NCBI GenBank assembly: GCA_022495005.1
Contig: JAGYXB010000160.1
Span: 992,001-1,056,000, forward strand
Length of the DNA stretch: 64,000 nt
Direction: 5' to 3'
From: Rhyacophila brunnea
Lineage: Eukaryota > Arthropoda > Insecta > Trichoptera > Rhyacophilidae
Part shown: positions 22,353 to 35,238 of the stretch, piece by piece
How positions within the stretch are numbered: the stretch's first letter is position 1
How the letters are laid out: each line of letters starts with the position of its first letter
The notes under the pieces: generated by a model
The model's database searches: none
Seen by the model: the letters and a program-made list of their open reading frames with translations, nothing else
What the model was told of the DNA's origin: nothing
Position numbers and translations under genes: made by a program

Positions 22353-23768
22353 TTAAAACTTATAAAATGATCAAATCATTCATATCAGTCCATTCAGATC
22401 AATGAACTCATTCTTATAGTATTATTTCATTAATACATAGATACTCGTACTTCAATAAATTCTTCCATTAAACAACTCTCTTTATTACCGATTCCTTGTA
22501 GAAGAAGAACAGATTCTTCTGGCATTACGGCCACGACGAAATCACGTTGGAACAGTGTTATTGTCATTTAAAAGTAATAATACCAACATTTAAACGAGTC
22601 GCCTGCACTGCCATAAGAATCTGACACCATTCTACCTATCAATCTATTCGGCGTTGAACTCAATCAATCTTTTAATGCCAAAAATTCATTCAAACTCAAC
22701 TCATTCAATACTATCAATTCATTCTCTTTTAAATATAACTCTGGGGTTCCGCGGAAACCATTTGAGGAACACTACTGTCGAAAATCACCCTTTCCTTAAC
22801 CTTAGCGTTAGGTAGGGGGGCCCGCCATACATCCTGGCCTGGAGGTCCGCTTCAGGATGTGGGGACCATGGCCCTGATACGCGGACACAATTTAAATCCA
22901 GAATAGATCATGGTTGCGATGCAATCGCGCAAGTAAATATAAATTTATGTTTTTCAGAATATCGGATTGAAAACCATATCATTCGAGAGCATGCCAAAAA
23001 TGCTGAAAGTGACCTACAAGTTTCAAGAGAAAAGCTAGCACGCCTTTAAGAAAATCATCGGAAAATACTCGATGTACACATAAAGCAAACATAATGTAAA
23101 TTTACTACGTTTGTACATAAATTAACATTGAAACAAGTAATACAGGTAGGTATGTATATGTAAGTCGGTATACTTGACTACATTTCCATGTAACAATGGT
23201 GGAAGAAGTAGTGACATTGGATATTATTTATTCATATTATGGCTTATTCATTTCCGACATAATCAACATATTATTTTATATTCATGGTTATTGTCATATA
23301 GTTACTGTCTAACATTAAATTCTATTATACTTGCTGGAAAAACATGGATCGCCATGGCAAGATAAAATATGGCGATCGACACCCCTCTCCTCTAAACCAT
23401 ATCGTTTTTTTTTATCAAGTAACGCACTATTAATAATTATTGGTCTACTATAGTGTTTCTTCAATATACAACTCACTATTACCCCTTTTTGGTTCCGTAT
23501 AAATGTACGTATAAAGCCGGTTACTCATTAGCGAACCGTAACTGTGACCCGCTAAATGAGTACTCGGCTTTACGTTTTGCCGTGAGCTGTGGTACTGGAA
23601 ATATATGGCCATATAGCAATGAGATCGCGTAGCATTACAGACAGTAATGTTCTATTTATATTAGATTCAATGAGAGCATTAATTTGATATTGGTTGGTGT
23701 CAAATATCTGATAAAACGCTGTCATTATTATCGGATGTTTAATGGGTAAGATTTGATACTTATGATGA

Positions 23769-24560
23769 TCATCTATCCACGATGGCCGCGCGGCTTAAGC
23801 GTCGTGGGTCACAGGTTCGAATCCTGGGTCTGGCAAGTACACGTCATATTGTTTTTCAATTTGTGAGTTTTTGTGTTGTGAGTCAGAGTATGGACCTAAT
23901 ACGTTGAGCAAGTGGCTAAGCAGAAGAAATTCTTGAGACTCCTTTATTTGAGGTTGTACGGATACTATCCGTGGCTTTATCCAACTGACTTTCTCTTAGG
24001 CATGCTTACATACTGCAGTTTGCAATTTAGAAGAAATCTTTATTTAGCTACGTATTTTTTTCGACTTATACGAGGTATAAATGAGAACTCTGCCATTCTG
24101 GGCAGTGTTGACCTGTGTGTCCTGATAACTATCTTAGAAATAGAGAACATCAGTTGTTTATTCTCCCAAGGTGCAGAACCAACCTGCCACTGGTAATGCC
24201 AATTGGGAGGGCGATAACTATGTTCAACGAAATTGCTTCGGGGGTTGATATATTCCACCTACGTGAGGATGAGTATAGGTGGACGTTATTTTATAATTTT
24301 TTAAAATAGGGTCTGCTTAACTCATCCGGTGTATTTCCATGTACATATATAATTAATATTTTTGTATGTACATATTTCTACTGTTTAATAACATACTATC
24401 CATCTCTTTTTTATGTCATGTTGTGAACGTCTTATACTTATAATTTGTAATGTCCACAATATGTAAAAATAAATAAATAAATGAAATTGAAATTGAAACA
24501 TCCATTTCTCGTAAAAACATAATCTGTTAATATAAACCTCCACTCTGTGGAGGCCCAAAT
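23769..24560 (+). mobile_element. SINE copy 2 split by a truncated LINE
   Basis: A box near 23784-23800 (GATGGCCGCGCGGCTTAAGC), B box GGTTCGAATCC 23814-23824. The SINE stops at GTGGCTA (about 23919) and resumes at ATCCATTTCTCGTAAAAAC (about 24499). Between them is a 5'-truncated LINE of the 3.5-kb family (RLLYLRLYGYYPWLYPTDFL, then a frameshift), ending in an (AATTGAA) tail. Confidence 0.75.
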
Positions 24561-25242
24561 GATCCTATTAGGATCGGACATGATCGGAATGAAATTTGCT
24601 AACTACTTTCGAATCATTCTGAATTTTATTTTACTTGCCTACCTATTATCTTCTGTATTTTTCTTGTATTCCGGTGGTTTTTATTACTCAATACTATTCG
24701 GCCATTTTATTTCCGATACAAAAACCCACGGTGAGCACAGGCAGTACCACAGAACAACTGCAACCGGACACGGCCCTTTTTATATAGCTTTTATATAGAA
24801 TCAGCTTGAGGAGGCCTTCGTCCTGCAGTGGATTGATTTAGGCTGGCAATGATGATGTTACTGGAATGAGAGCTTTTATCCAATACCATTTTTTTTTTCA
24901 TTTTAATTGTCCAATTTTCATATTTATTGTAATGTGTTTGTAAAATTATAATCTACATACAATACGTGCAAAATTATTGTAGTATTTTGGCCCACTACAC
25001 ACCGTATGGGGACCAAAATGATAACTCAAATCAAATCTTTCGAGTACCTACCACCGAGGGAAGGGTGTACGTTTCACAGTTTGAAAAACACTACCCTATA
25101 ATAATTGTCTAAGTGTGTATATTATTAATATAAATTATTACAGTTACTTGGACCTGTTGTTGTTTGTAGATTTATATGCCTTGTTTGTTAACCTGATCAC
25201 CCTATAAATAGTATAAATGCATACTGCAGGCAGACGTTTATT

Positions 25243-25392
25243 ATGCAAATACGCATTTTAAAAGTGCAGGTATTCCATTAGATACACGTAATCCAATTAA
25301 TTATTGCATTTAATTACTTAAGTATATAAAGAGATGCATCTAAAGGTCCAGCCGCCAGTGTCGTTTGATAATCTCCTTTAATAGAATCCAAG
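25243..25392 (+). promoter_or_regulatory. CSP-A promoter and non-coding first exon
   Basis: In order: octamer ATGCAAAT at 25243-25250, CATTTAATTAC at 25307-25317, TATATAAA at 25323-25330, Inr-like CCAGTG with A at 25357 (34 bases after the TATA start), then a 36-nt exon 25357-25392 ending CCAAG|GTATTT. The same order and spacing recur before CSP-B and CSP-C. POU proteins bind ATGCAAAT and homeodomains bind TAATTA cores; their use here is inferred. Confidence 0.75.
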
Positions 25393-28300
25393 GTATTTAT
25401 TTCATAGTAATATTATTTTAATATTTTAGTTTATATTATTATATTATAAATTATAGTACTTTGAGTTAATAAAGTAGGGCACCAATCATGGTAGAAAAAA
25501 CTAAATATCTACGCTGTTTTTTTACGTTAAACTATGTCTTTCTTTGCGGTACGTGCGGGGTATCATGGCCGACTATGTCACATCATGAAATTTGACGATG
25601 ATACTTTAAAAACTATTTTAAATATCGTAATAAGTGAAGTGGTTTTGTATTTATAGATAACAGACAAAAGTTTCGTGTGATAATGATGAAAATAATGATA
25701 AACGTTACGGGGGATGGGGGTCGTGGTTACATGTAAGTTGTACGTATGTAGTTCATCGTGGGACACTTATTCGTGCACCGCAGTACGTGAAACATGAGTT
25801 CGTATAACATTTTATCAAATGACGAGCTCTTCGTTGAACATTTCACCGTGGAATACATTTGTACGTATCTTACAAAATGCGGCGATAGTTTGCAAATAGT
25901 ACTGTTACAATTAGATTAACCCTATTCTAACCTAACCTAACCTAGTAAAGACATCTCCACATATTGTAGCATACGTACAAATATACTCCACGGTGAAATG
26001 TTCAACGAAGAACTCGTCATTTGATTAAATGTTACACGAACTCATGTTTCACGTACTGCGGCGCACGAATAAGTGTCCTGCGGTGAACTGTTTACGTACA
26101 AATTTCCGGATACGATACTGCGTAATTGGCAGCATAAATGTCGTCAGACACCCAGCAATCACATAAAACCCATATGGTGTATTATAGAAAATACAAGTGA
26201 TGTGTCAAATGATTCATACCGAAGATTTCTAACTGTGCGTGCATATAATATTATAATTCCATTTCGTCACCTCAATAATACAACTAGATAACTCTGACTT
26301 GGTCATTGTTGTAAATGAAATTTAAACTTTACTTGATTAATATAAATCTAGGCTATAATTATTTTTATTTGGGTTAAAATTTCGAACACAAAATTAATAC
26401 AATTCCCATTAACTTCTGATTTACCTAGTTTTACCATTTTGTAGAGGAGGAAAATAAATGTAGAATCATATTCGATATCTATCTCAAAAACAGTGAAAAT
26501 CAAGTTATCTAGTTGTGGTATTGAGGTAACGAATTGAAAGTTAAACAAGAAATAGTGCGTCGATGTGTGAATTTTCTGACAATGTCAGTATTATATGCGA
26601 TGAAAAAACAGTATCAAAGAAAATATACTATATTATTATAAAAAGTGCAGACTCTAGTGAATAAGAAGGTGCCACTGCTCCAGAACGTTCAAGACTTTAT
26701 AGACAGAAAAAGAAAGCGGAGACCACTCGCGCTAACAGCGACATTACATCAATCACCGCACTACTTTCCATGATCCATCGCCAAGTTTCGCGCCTTCCGC
26801 CATATGGAGTTTGCAGCGCGTAGGTCGCTTTTGTAGTACCGCTGCGGCGTGAGGGAAGGTCGGCTACGTTCTGTTCGCGTTAGAGCAACTAACACCAGGG
26901 GTCAAGCAAAGCTGTGTACTTGCTCCCATTATTTTTAACACAATGATGGATTTTGATGGACCATGATGGCACCATCAAAGTATGCGAAGAAAGACTATAC
27001 GATTTGAAACGCGAAGATAACGCATTCATATTTGACTCGATCGAACAGCTGGAGGTAACCGTAAATGGAGCATTAACAATATATTTAATTATTTCAGTGT
27101 GTATCCTACAATGAAGATTCAGACTATCGTATTGCTAGTGGCGTGCTTTTTCGGAGTGGCTCTCGCAGTCCCAGCAAACGACCGATTGGGAAGCTTCGAC
27201 CTCGATGCACACCTCTCCAACGACAGGACCTTCAAGAATGTCCTCAACTGCTTGCTGGAAACAGGACCATGCACTGCACCTCTAAACCACTTTAAACGTG
27301 AGAGCTTGGGTATTCTATAAACTTTAGATTTTAATTTAGGGCAATCAGTTCGCAAAACGCAAAACGGAAACTCCATATAGTAGCTGACTCAATTATAATA
27401 ATTATTTCCTGAATATTATTTTCAAGATATTATTTTGATTGTGTTGTGAGTACGTCAATAAATATCGGATCATAATTCATTGAACATGTCACTCGAATAT
27501 AAGTTCCCGGTCTATTAGTATCTCAGTTCCTATATCGCTCCGCACAACACCTCATTCACACCGAGACTCGGACCTCGGAACAGTATCATAAGTAGGTATT
27601 GTAACATAACACTGTAACATACTCTTGTACCGACTGTTTTCGCTGCAAATAAAACTCGCTCCTCCATCCATCGAAGCAACCACCAAATCTCGACTTCTTC
27701 ATACACCACACCATGACCCCCATATTCTTGTTTTCCTTATTAGTGAGGATGGTATTAATTATTAGTGAAATTACAAATTTTGACAATAATCTCCTTCAGT
27801 CTGGAGTAGGGAATCCAATCCCGAGCCAAATTTTTGATCCCGAGATTTGGGGATTACAATTTGACAATTCCGGGATTCCGGGACTGGTCCCGGAATTGGC
27901 ATTTTTTTCCATTGTTTATATAAAAATTTTACATTTACAAATAACATTGATAAAATCGGTCAAAAATAAATCTAGTATAATTTATACTATTTAAGACATT
28001 TATTGTTAATATTGTATACGTTCAATCTTGGAAATACATAAGTTTATGGAGTAAATAATATTGGAATATAAATAATAATGTGAATTTAATATGAGATTGC
28101 TGTTTCTGATAGTAAAGACTTAATGAATGGGTCAGCGAGATTTAAAATAGTAAAGCAAATCATGGTGTACTCATGGCCTTTCCGCTTCATAAATCTAATT
28201 AGTCAGCCAAATATGAAACTGCCGTAAAACGTATGAGATCATGGTGGAATTACTTTGTTAGTGGTGCGAAGCATTGTTTTTTCCAATCTTTCTCATTTTT

Positions 28301-31300
28301 ATTAATTTTAGTATGTGAAAAAATAAAATGAATCGGAAATTTATACATGGGTTTAAATCAAACTCCATTCAAACTCAGTTTACGTATTTCTAATGTAGTT
28401 ATTTGTTATTAAAAGTATTTTTTCTGTTATATTTTCGTTTTTCTTTTATTTTCCATAAAAATTGATAAAAAAACCAATCCCGGGATTCATAGGTATCGAA
28501 AATAGCTCGGGATCCCGGGATTGGAATCCCTAGTCTGAAGCTATCTTGAGTAGATTCAGTCATTCGCAGTCCAGTCAGTTGCTTGGTTATGTTGCCCCAC
28601 CTGAATGGCGCACGCCTTCGTGACCTACTTGCTTCGATGTCACCAATGATCACCCTCTTATCCAGACTTTTAGGACTTGTGACCGAAGAATTGAAAAAAA
28701 TGTCATTGCATGCGGCGTTCATAAATACGAAGGAGGCTATTTTATCTAAAAAATATACTGTTATTATTATTTTATATAATAACATAATATAGATTAGTGG
28801 TTTCCAAACTTTATGTTACTACGCCTCCCTTTTTAAAAAAAAATCTAATCTTGGCGCCTCCCCCCCTTTATTTCATTAAATAATACAGACACCTTTTTAA
28901 ATGCCTAGTCAACAATGTACTAATACAAAAATGAAAAACAAAAATATAAAAAGGTTTTACTACAAACTTATATTATATTCATTTTTAAATTAATTTGTTT
29001 TTTATGCGATGAATGTGCTTGTTTATAAGCACACTCAATTTCAATAGAAGTCAATCCAAATTCATCATCGTTCATTGACAAATGGATTTTACCATGGGCC
29101 CCACATCCTGAAGCGGGCCCATCTACCTATCGCTGAGGTTAAGGGCAGTGTGGTGCTCTAATGTAGTGTTTCCTATATTATACACGGGAGTTATCATTTA
29201 AGTAAGTATATCAATCATCATATAGTTATCATATCAAAATGCAACGCACAACCACATATTTAAAATATTTAACAGCCCTGAAACAAAGTAGCGGCACAGG
29301 CGACTTTTTTTTGCTATGAATAAAATAATGTGAAAAGTGAATTAGCAAACTAACGAAGACCTCAGTAAATAGATTTTTGTTTGCTTCCGTATATATCTGG
29401 CGCAGAAATCATTTAAAAGTCGAAACATGGCGAACTTATTTTTTTTGTAATTTTGATTTTCAAAGCTCCAATTTTTACGAATGCCTTCACTTTGTCTTTT
29501 TAAATCAGTGAATGAATTAGTGGTCCTTACATTGATTTATTCACTCATGTGTTTTGTTTCTTATGTAGTTTATAACTAGCGGTCGTTTTATAAACTATGC
29601 ATTTGCAAACTGAAAACATGTGGCTACATTAATTGTGTTAAACTTTTAGCGCCTCCCAGTTTGGAAATCGCTGATATAGATTGTAAAATCATTTTTTTTA
29701 TCTTCATAAAAATAATGTTATATGGAAATTACGACGTTGCCATACATAATACGTACATGCTTAATCCATAGAAAAGTACTGCTTATCTACTACCAAATGT
29801 ACATCGTGACGCCATGGGGTTGTTTGAACATCTTCACGCAGTGGCGCACCCAGGATTTAATATTGGGGGGGGGGGCAAGGAGGAGAATATAAATTATTCC
29901 CATAGGCTATTTTGCTTCTTCACAGCCTAATTTCAAGTTTATCGGTCTTTTGTCTATTGCACTCGGTGTACCTATACCATGGTCCCCACATCCTGAAACG
30001 GGCCCTCAGGCTAGGATATTTGGCGGGCCCCCTACCTACCGATAAGATTATAGGCAGTGTGAAACACTACATTAACGTTTTTCAAATTGTGTTTTAGTTC
30101 AAATTAAGGGTACTTACACAGTGAATTATTAGCGATTTTTAATAATGGAGCTGTCGAGTATCGACACATAATAATCAACAAATATATTGCACAATTATAT
30201 AAGTAATTGAAAATGTGGCGACTTTTTTACTATTAAAGCTGATTTATTATGTGTGTTTATCTCACTTATCTGGACAACCCGACACGCCGGGCCCCCCACA
30301 GCCCGGGCCCCTAGGCTAGAGCTCTGTCAGCCCTCCCCAGCTATGACCTACACCACTCCGGAATTCGGGTGGACACCGAGAAAGACAGTTCCACTAGGGA
30401 TTGGGTTTCTAAAAAACCTGACATTAGTGTTTCGAAATTTTTGTGTTAGAAATTAAAATCTAAGACATTTTTCTAAAAAGGGTGCTGGAGAATTATTACA
30501 AATCATTTTTTTGCCGTGTTTTTATTTGTCTAAGCCCAAAGGTATAGTTTATTGGCTTTCAATTTCAATGTTTAAAATCATTCTGATAATTTTCATGTTT
30601 GGGGGGTGCTAGGGCTGGATGCGCCACTGTCTTCACGTCTCTTAAGCTCATCTTCAACTTATAGCGGATGTGCATGGATTTACTTGCGCCAATAGTGTGT
30701 ATTTTAAAATATCGCGATGATAACTGTTTACACGTAAAAGTGCTGACTGCTTCGCCAATCTCATTCTTCAAGAGACGCGATTTTATCTTTATTTGGTACT
30801 ATTTGACAGGTCGTGAAAATCCGTTAACCTCAAAATGAGTCTGCGCGGTGTAGTTCATTTTTTTACCGGCAGGTTCGCTACTATCGTTCTATTGCGCAGA
30901 CTCAGGTTGCGTAGGTTTTATTGCACTCTCCAATTGTCGCGTGAAAATTCAAAAGCTTCTAAAATTTTTTGATTCATGCATGCAATCTTGCAATTTGCAC
31001 GATAATACGAGGGTTGTCCAAGAATTAAAGACCTTTATTTATTTTTGGCGACGCGGATAGCGTGTAGCGTAGACTTCCCTCTCTAGAACGAGCGATGAGT
31101 CGGCTCGTTAGCTGGCTTCAGTATGACCTTTGCGTCCGTTTGAGATGGACGCTCTGCTGTCGAATCCCGCCACCTGCGAGGTGCGTTCAATCATTCGGTT
31201 TATCAACCAGGAAGGAGTCCACCCTGTGGAAATCCATCGTCGTCTCATATTCAATTATGGTAATGTGACGAACCAGCGGAATAGCCGGCCACAGACGGAC

Positions 31301-33296
31301 AGTTCTCGTAACAGGTTGAACATGCCAGTTAATAACTATACAGTTATCTTTGGTAGATAATCTGCGGCGCCCATAGACGGACACTTTTCGACCTTTCAGA
31401 TATGTGCCATGTTCAAACTGCCAGCGACCCCACACTCCCGTGTTTTTGTAAAACTGTTGGAATTTCAACTAGCCGAAAGTTCTTGTTTGACGTTAGATGC
31501 TGGTAACGTAAAGTAGGAGTAGCTGGCGCGATTTGGCGGCAAATTTTGACAGTTCTGTCATAGTTCGTTCGTAAGAAGTATATTATTTTTGTTGCGTGTT
31601 GGTTCTTTTGCGAGATACTCATATTATATAATTACGAATATTGTGGTGTCAACTAGGTACCGCAAACAATATTTTCCACTACTTAAATGTAAATAAAAAA
31701 ATAAAATGTAAACTTGATGTAAAATAAATCTAGACAAAAGAAATATGTACTTACGTAAATTTAGTATTTAGTTAATGTTATAATATGTACCAAATTAATA
31801 GATATTATTCAAAACCAATAAGTAAATTGTTTTGGTGATTGAATAAAACATATTACACAAATTTAATGTATATAACCCTGATTTAAATAAAACAATACGT
31901 ATGTATTTTATCTTAATTAAATTTTATTAAAACAACAATAAGTATACTATGAATAATTTATTCAAAATAAAAGAATCTGGACATATATTTACACAAACAA
32001 TAAATTGTAATCATAATAAATCTACCAAAGTAAAAATATTCGTAGATCAATCGTTCGTTCAAGTATACCCTACTTAAAACTAATTTAACACATGGCACCC
32101 CTGTGTATGATCTCGGCGAACATAACCTCCATAGTTTTTGACACTTGATCTGCCACAGACAATAACTGTACGTATGTGGGCACGTCTGTTGACAGTTCGA
32201 CAGATTTTAAATGGGGTAGTTAAACTGATCTGTGGTGTGTCCACTAACGTACAGTTATTGAACAGTTATTGTCTGTGCCATGTTCAAACTGCTACGAGAA
32301 CTGTCCGTCTATGGGGGCCTAATGTCAGGAAGTGGTGTACATACTGAGTTTTCGAGTGGTAGAACGAGTATTTATGAAGAGGGGAGAGGAAGGAGGTCCT
32401 AAATTAGTGACGTTTTGTTGAAGAAAATCAATGTTAAAGTTCGTGAAGATCGGCGTCTGACAGTCCGTGAGCTCGAAATTTTGATCCCAGACGTCAGTAA
32501 GTCTACCATACAAACGATTTTGAGGGGAAAATTGGGATATGCAAAGGTGTGCTCATTGGGTGCCGAAAATGCTGACGGAAGCTCACAAACAAAATCATGT
32601 GAAAAGCGCTTAGGTGTTTTTGAACCTTTTGGACTCATTCAAATGGGATTCATCCTGCTCATAGCCCCGACCTGGCGCCGAGTAATTTCCATCTTTTTCT
32701 TCGTCTGAGGCTAAATTTGGCCGGAAAATGCTTCGAGACCGTCGATGACGTGGAGGAAGAGATGAGAACATTTTTGAAGACTGCGGCGGTTGACTTCTTC
32801 GACAAGGGAATCAAGGACCTAGTGCCACGACTCACCAAGTGCATCGATCGTAATGGGGACTACGTCGAAAATTAGGGGGATATGTACCTAAAATTTCGTA
32901 TGCTTTTTTATAAGAATAAAATTTTCCTGATTTTTAAAATAATTTAGGTCTTTAATTCTTGGACAACCCTCGTACATGTTTACACATTGTGTATTTTTTT
33001 GTTATGGCCGCGACAATACGTATTGTCAGCAGTAAATCCATGCACGTGTAAACAGGGTATTACTTTATTGCCTAGTTGATGAAAGTATTTATGTTTATTG
33101 TGTTAAAGGTCACATACCTGTGCTGCTGGAGACAGCGTGCGGAATATGTTCACCATTTGAGCAGCTTCTCCTGAGGAAGCTTATGAGATTCATCAAGAAA
33201 AACAAACCAGACATCTACGACGCGATAAATAAAAAATACGACCCGGAAGGAAAATACCAAGACGTCATCGAAGAATTCATGAACGCTTCTGACTGA
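25357..33296 (+). CDS. Chemosensory protein CSP-A (OS-D family), gene span
   Basis: Secreted small soluble carrier of hydrophobic ligands (OS-D/pherokine fold, six helices). CDS = 27111-27297 + 33109-33296, 124 residues, the usual CSP size. Signal peptide is residues 1-19 (MKIQTIVLLVACFFGVALA). Cysteines 47, 54, 73 and 76 give C-X6-C-X18-C-X2-C, the family disulphide pattern. The C-terminus has the family KYDPEGKY motif at about residues 105-112. The coding intron falls one base after the Lys62 codon, the conserved CSP position. A 36-nt first exon at 25357-25392 is non-coding, so the 5' UTR is spliced. The 5.8-kb coding intron is filled with nested transposons. An upstream in-frame GTG is ignored in favour of the ATG that opens the signal peptide. 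Ligand unknown. Confidence 0.93.
25739..26099. mobile_element. Foldback MITE in CSP-A 5' UTR intron
   Basis: About 130-base arms (25739-25870 and 25968-26099) nearly perfectly inverted, e.g. GAACATTTCACCGTGG against CCACGGTGAAATGTTC, around a short AACCT-type core. Fragments of the same arm at about 37,910-37,960. Confidence 0.8.
26890..26950 (+). mobile_element. LINE reverse-transcriptase scrap
   Basis: Frame reads GVKQSCVLAPIIFNTM, the RT fingers/palm block of RTE-like elements (G-V-x-Q-x-C-x-L-x-P). Only about 60 bases remain. RTE-type 3' ends also occur at 24,798-24,856 (EEAFVLQWIDLGWQ) and 42,400-42,630 (ERWRELLEEAKTHTGLLRPW). Confidence 0.5.
27111..27297 (+). CDS. CSP-A coding exon 1
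   Basis: ATG at 27111 lies 13 bases after acceptor TTTCAG|TG (exon start 27098). Encodes residues 1-62 plus one base: signal peptide, SFDLDAHLSNDRTFKNVLNC and CLLETGPC. Donor AAAC|GTGAGAG. Confidence 0.93.
27807..28532. mobile_element. hAT-type element TAGGGAATCC in CSP-A intron
   Basis: TAGGGAATCCAATCCCGAG...CCGGGATTGGAATCCCTA; 8-bp duplication GTCTGGAG / GTCTGAAG. Short open frames inside are not protein-like. Confidence 0.75.
28795..29673. mobile_element. hAT-type element TAGTGGTTTCC in CSP-A intron
   Basis: TAGTGGTTTCCAAACTT...CAGTTTGGAAATCGCTG, perfect 8-bp duplication ATATAGAT (28787-28794, 29674-29681). Contains a fragment of the CATGG repeat. Confidence 0.75.
29839..30629. mobile_element. 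hAT element CAGTGGCGCACCC with nested repeat
   Basis: CAGTGGCGCACCCAGG...GGATGCGCCACTG, perfect 8-bp duplication TCTTCACG (29831-29838, 30630-30637). Nested CATGG-repeat at 29978-30345 (duplication ACCTATAC / ACCTACAC). Related copies begin at 61993 and 63642. Confidence 0.85.
30660..33054. mobile_element. TIR element split by mariner 2
   Basis: Outer ends TGCATGGATTTACTTG / AAATCCATGCACGTGTAAAC; the unbroken relative is 57578-57952 and a fragment is at about 42,955-43,030. Mariner 2 occupies 31018-32972. Confidence 0.65.
31018..32972 (+). mobile_element. mariner element 2, inactive, with nested insertion
   Basis: Ends CGAGGGTTGTCCAAGAATTA / TAATTCTTGGACAACCCTCG flanked by TA. Transposase pieces: CEVRSIIRFINQEGVHPVEI; KWCT then SSGRTSIYEEGRGGR; KVREDRRLTVRELE; and an end with VPRLTKCIDRNGDYVEN. 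The catalytic middle is deleted. About 1 kb at 31,286-32,321, bounded by AGACGGACAGTTCTCGTA and its reverse, is a further insertion. Confidence 0.85.
33109..33296 (+). CDS. CSP-A coding exon 2 (terminal)
   Basis: Acceptor TTAAAG|GT. Encodes HIPVLLETACGICSPFEQLL, then an amphipathic helix (KLMRFIKKNKPDIYDAINKK) and the family YDPEGKY motif, ending EEFMNASD and TGA at 33294-33296. Shorter than the automatic ORF threshold, so easy to miss. Confidence 0.93.
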
Positions 33297-33328
33297 AGAC
33301 AGTTAATGACATTGCCAAATTTTACGAT

Positions 33329-33334
33329 AATAAA
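33329..33334 (+). terminator. CSP-A poly(A) signal
   Basis: AATAAA 33 bases after the stop codon, followed by AT-rich sequence; a plausible cleavage/polyadenylation signal. Confidence 0.6.
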
Positions 33335-33863
33335 ACTTTAATATACTTAATATTTATCTGCCATTCTCGAAATGACAGGATGTCTTTGATTCTTTTAAGA
33401 ATTTACCCATTGTTATTTCACACCCCCAGACCTACACTAAATCAGCCATTTTCCAGGAGAGCCAAAACAAACTTTTTGAACCATGTTTATGGTACTTGAT
33501 ATATCTAATGGCGTTACAATGTCCATTTTTTTGTAGAATTGGAAACAAATATATCTTTCTAGTGGCATTCATTTAAGAGTATCAGAAGTACTGGAGTGTT
33601 CTTCTCGATTTTTGACTCAATTTATTTAAAATAACACTGGAGTTAGGGGTATATCTCGTTAAATAGTTTTTTTAGAGATACGCCAGTGTTCTCCTGAGAT
33701 AGAAAAAAATAAATGTAATTAAACTGCATTCATAACTCAAAATATTACATTGGCACATTGGCAAATTCGTCTAAAACAACTTATCGAATACAAATTGACC
33801 TCTAACAATTGAATGCGCGGTAATAGAGGGAATAGCATCTTGTCCTATTGGGTAGGTATTTAT

Positions 33864-34410
33864 CAGTGGCGAAGGGTGGAGGTAGGCTGTTAAGGTCTGA
33901 CATAAATAGTGCACACTAAACTTTGTCAATTAAACGTATTTGTTTTCAGTGAACGACTACAATGTGTTGATAGTGTTTGTCAGTTTTTTAAATTCAATTA
34001 AACCCTGCCTAATCAAAGCCATAAAAAAATATTCGCTTATCATCTAAAATTATGCTATTAAACTATGCATACTTAAAGATATTTTATAGATAGAATAATA
34101 ATTTTTATCGACTATGGTTTGGCTTAGACAGGGCTTAATGAATTAAAAAAAACTAACCAACACCATCTGTAATTCAACAAAATAAATAAGTATGACTAAA
34201 AAAGTGTGCACTATTTTTGTCGGATCGCCCATAGCACACTTAAACTATTATGGTTTGATTTTGGCAGGGTTAAATAGAATTTTAAAAACTCACTCGCACC
34301 ATCTACTCACTCAAGTCGTTGTTCAATGAAAACAAATAGGGTTGGCTGAAAAAAATAGTGTGCACTATTTATGTCGGATCTTAACAGCCTACCTCCACCC
34401 TTCGCCACTG
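33864..34410. mobile_element. hAT-type MITE (CAGTGGCGAAGGGTGG family), 547 bp
   Basis: CAGTGGCGAAGGGTGGAGG...CCTCCACCCTTCGCCACTG with flanks GTATTTAT / GTATTATG. Internal half-repeats in both orientations. Lies just downstream of CSP-A. Confidence 0.75.
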
Positions 34411-34591
34411 GTATTATGAAGGTAGCCACAGTGAACAATTTTGACGCATCAGTAACATTGTTATTCACGAAATACTGTTTTTTGTACAACATGGCCTGCC
34501 TATCGAAGTCTTCCTAGATATAATGTATTTATTTAGTATTATGGACAATAAAAAATATAGATTTAAATCGTTCATAACCAGTGTTCAAATC

Positions 34592-34896
34592 AGGGAACTC
34601 AGAAATAATGGGAACTGAAATACATGACGGGTAAGGCGAAGCAGGTAACCGACTCGAGTAAGGAAGAATACGGGCTAAACTTACACAGTGTCAAGAATAC
34701 GTTTTACCTGGAATACTGAAAACTGCTCTCGGTTTATGCATTTACGCTCATTTAATGTTGGTGTATTACACACACTATTGCACGTGCATAATGCGTGCTT
34801 CATTTTTCGTAGGACACTCACACATTCAAAACACTGCATCAACATGCGGCGTATTCAATATAGCCTATCGATATTCTATTTATTATCTGTTATGTG
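34592..34896. mobile_element. 9-bp-duplication element, copy 1
   Basis: Begins AGGGAACTCAGAAATAATGG and ends ATTATCTGTTATGTG; flanks GTTCAAATC / GTTCAAACT (7 of 9). See 36910-37622 and 49666-50152. Confidence 0.6.
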
Positions 34897-35238
34897 GTTC
34901 AAACTAAAAAGAATCCCGACTGGAAAGCACAATAAAAATGTATATGTCAACGACAGATTTAAAACAATATATACATAGGGTAAGCCGTCCAGTGAACGCA
35001 CACTTAATGACTAATTGACAATAATTGTACAATTTATAAAAAAATATAGGTATTCTTATAGCTGTTCTAAAATATATTGTACTCATCTATAATTTGTATA
35101 GATTTAAATAAATTTCATAGATATGATGTGCACCAAATATCTGTTTAATAAAAGAAATAATAATCTTACATATTATAAATAAACACAGGGAATCCCTATA
35201 ATTAAACACAAAATCTAAAGAATGAACATTTAAAAACC

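Larger units (their letters stand above)
16830..25242. other. Gap between FOCAD and CSP-A
   Basis: Holds the MITE 17271-17506, CATGG repeat 17707-18116, the 1.85-kb hAT-type element, TTAA MITE 21075-21440, TIR element 21630-22352, split SINE/LINE 23769-24560 and an RTE tail near 24.8 kb. FOCAD 5' UTR and promoter must lie just right of 16829, but no motif is convincing. No gene seen in 20,252-21,074 or 22,353-23,768. Confidence 0.6.

Noticed and set aside
23769..23830. Intact tRNA gene
   Set aside because: Has A and B boxes but no paired acceptor stem; it continues into the SINE body shared with 1.1 and 45.9 kb.
28399..28785. 128-codon minus ORF with SFRLGIPIPGSR
   Set aside because: Most of it reads through the inverted end of the hAT-type element 27807-28532; the same phrase comes from the terminal repeat.
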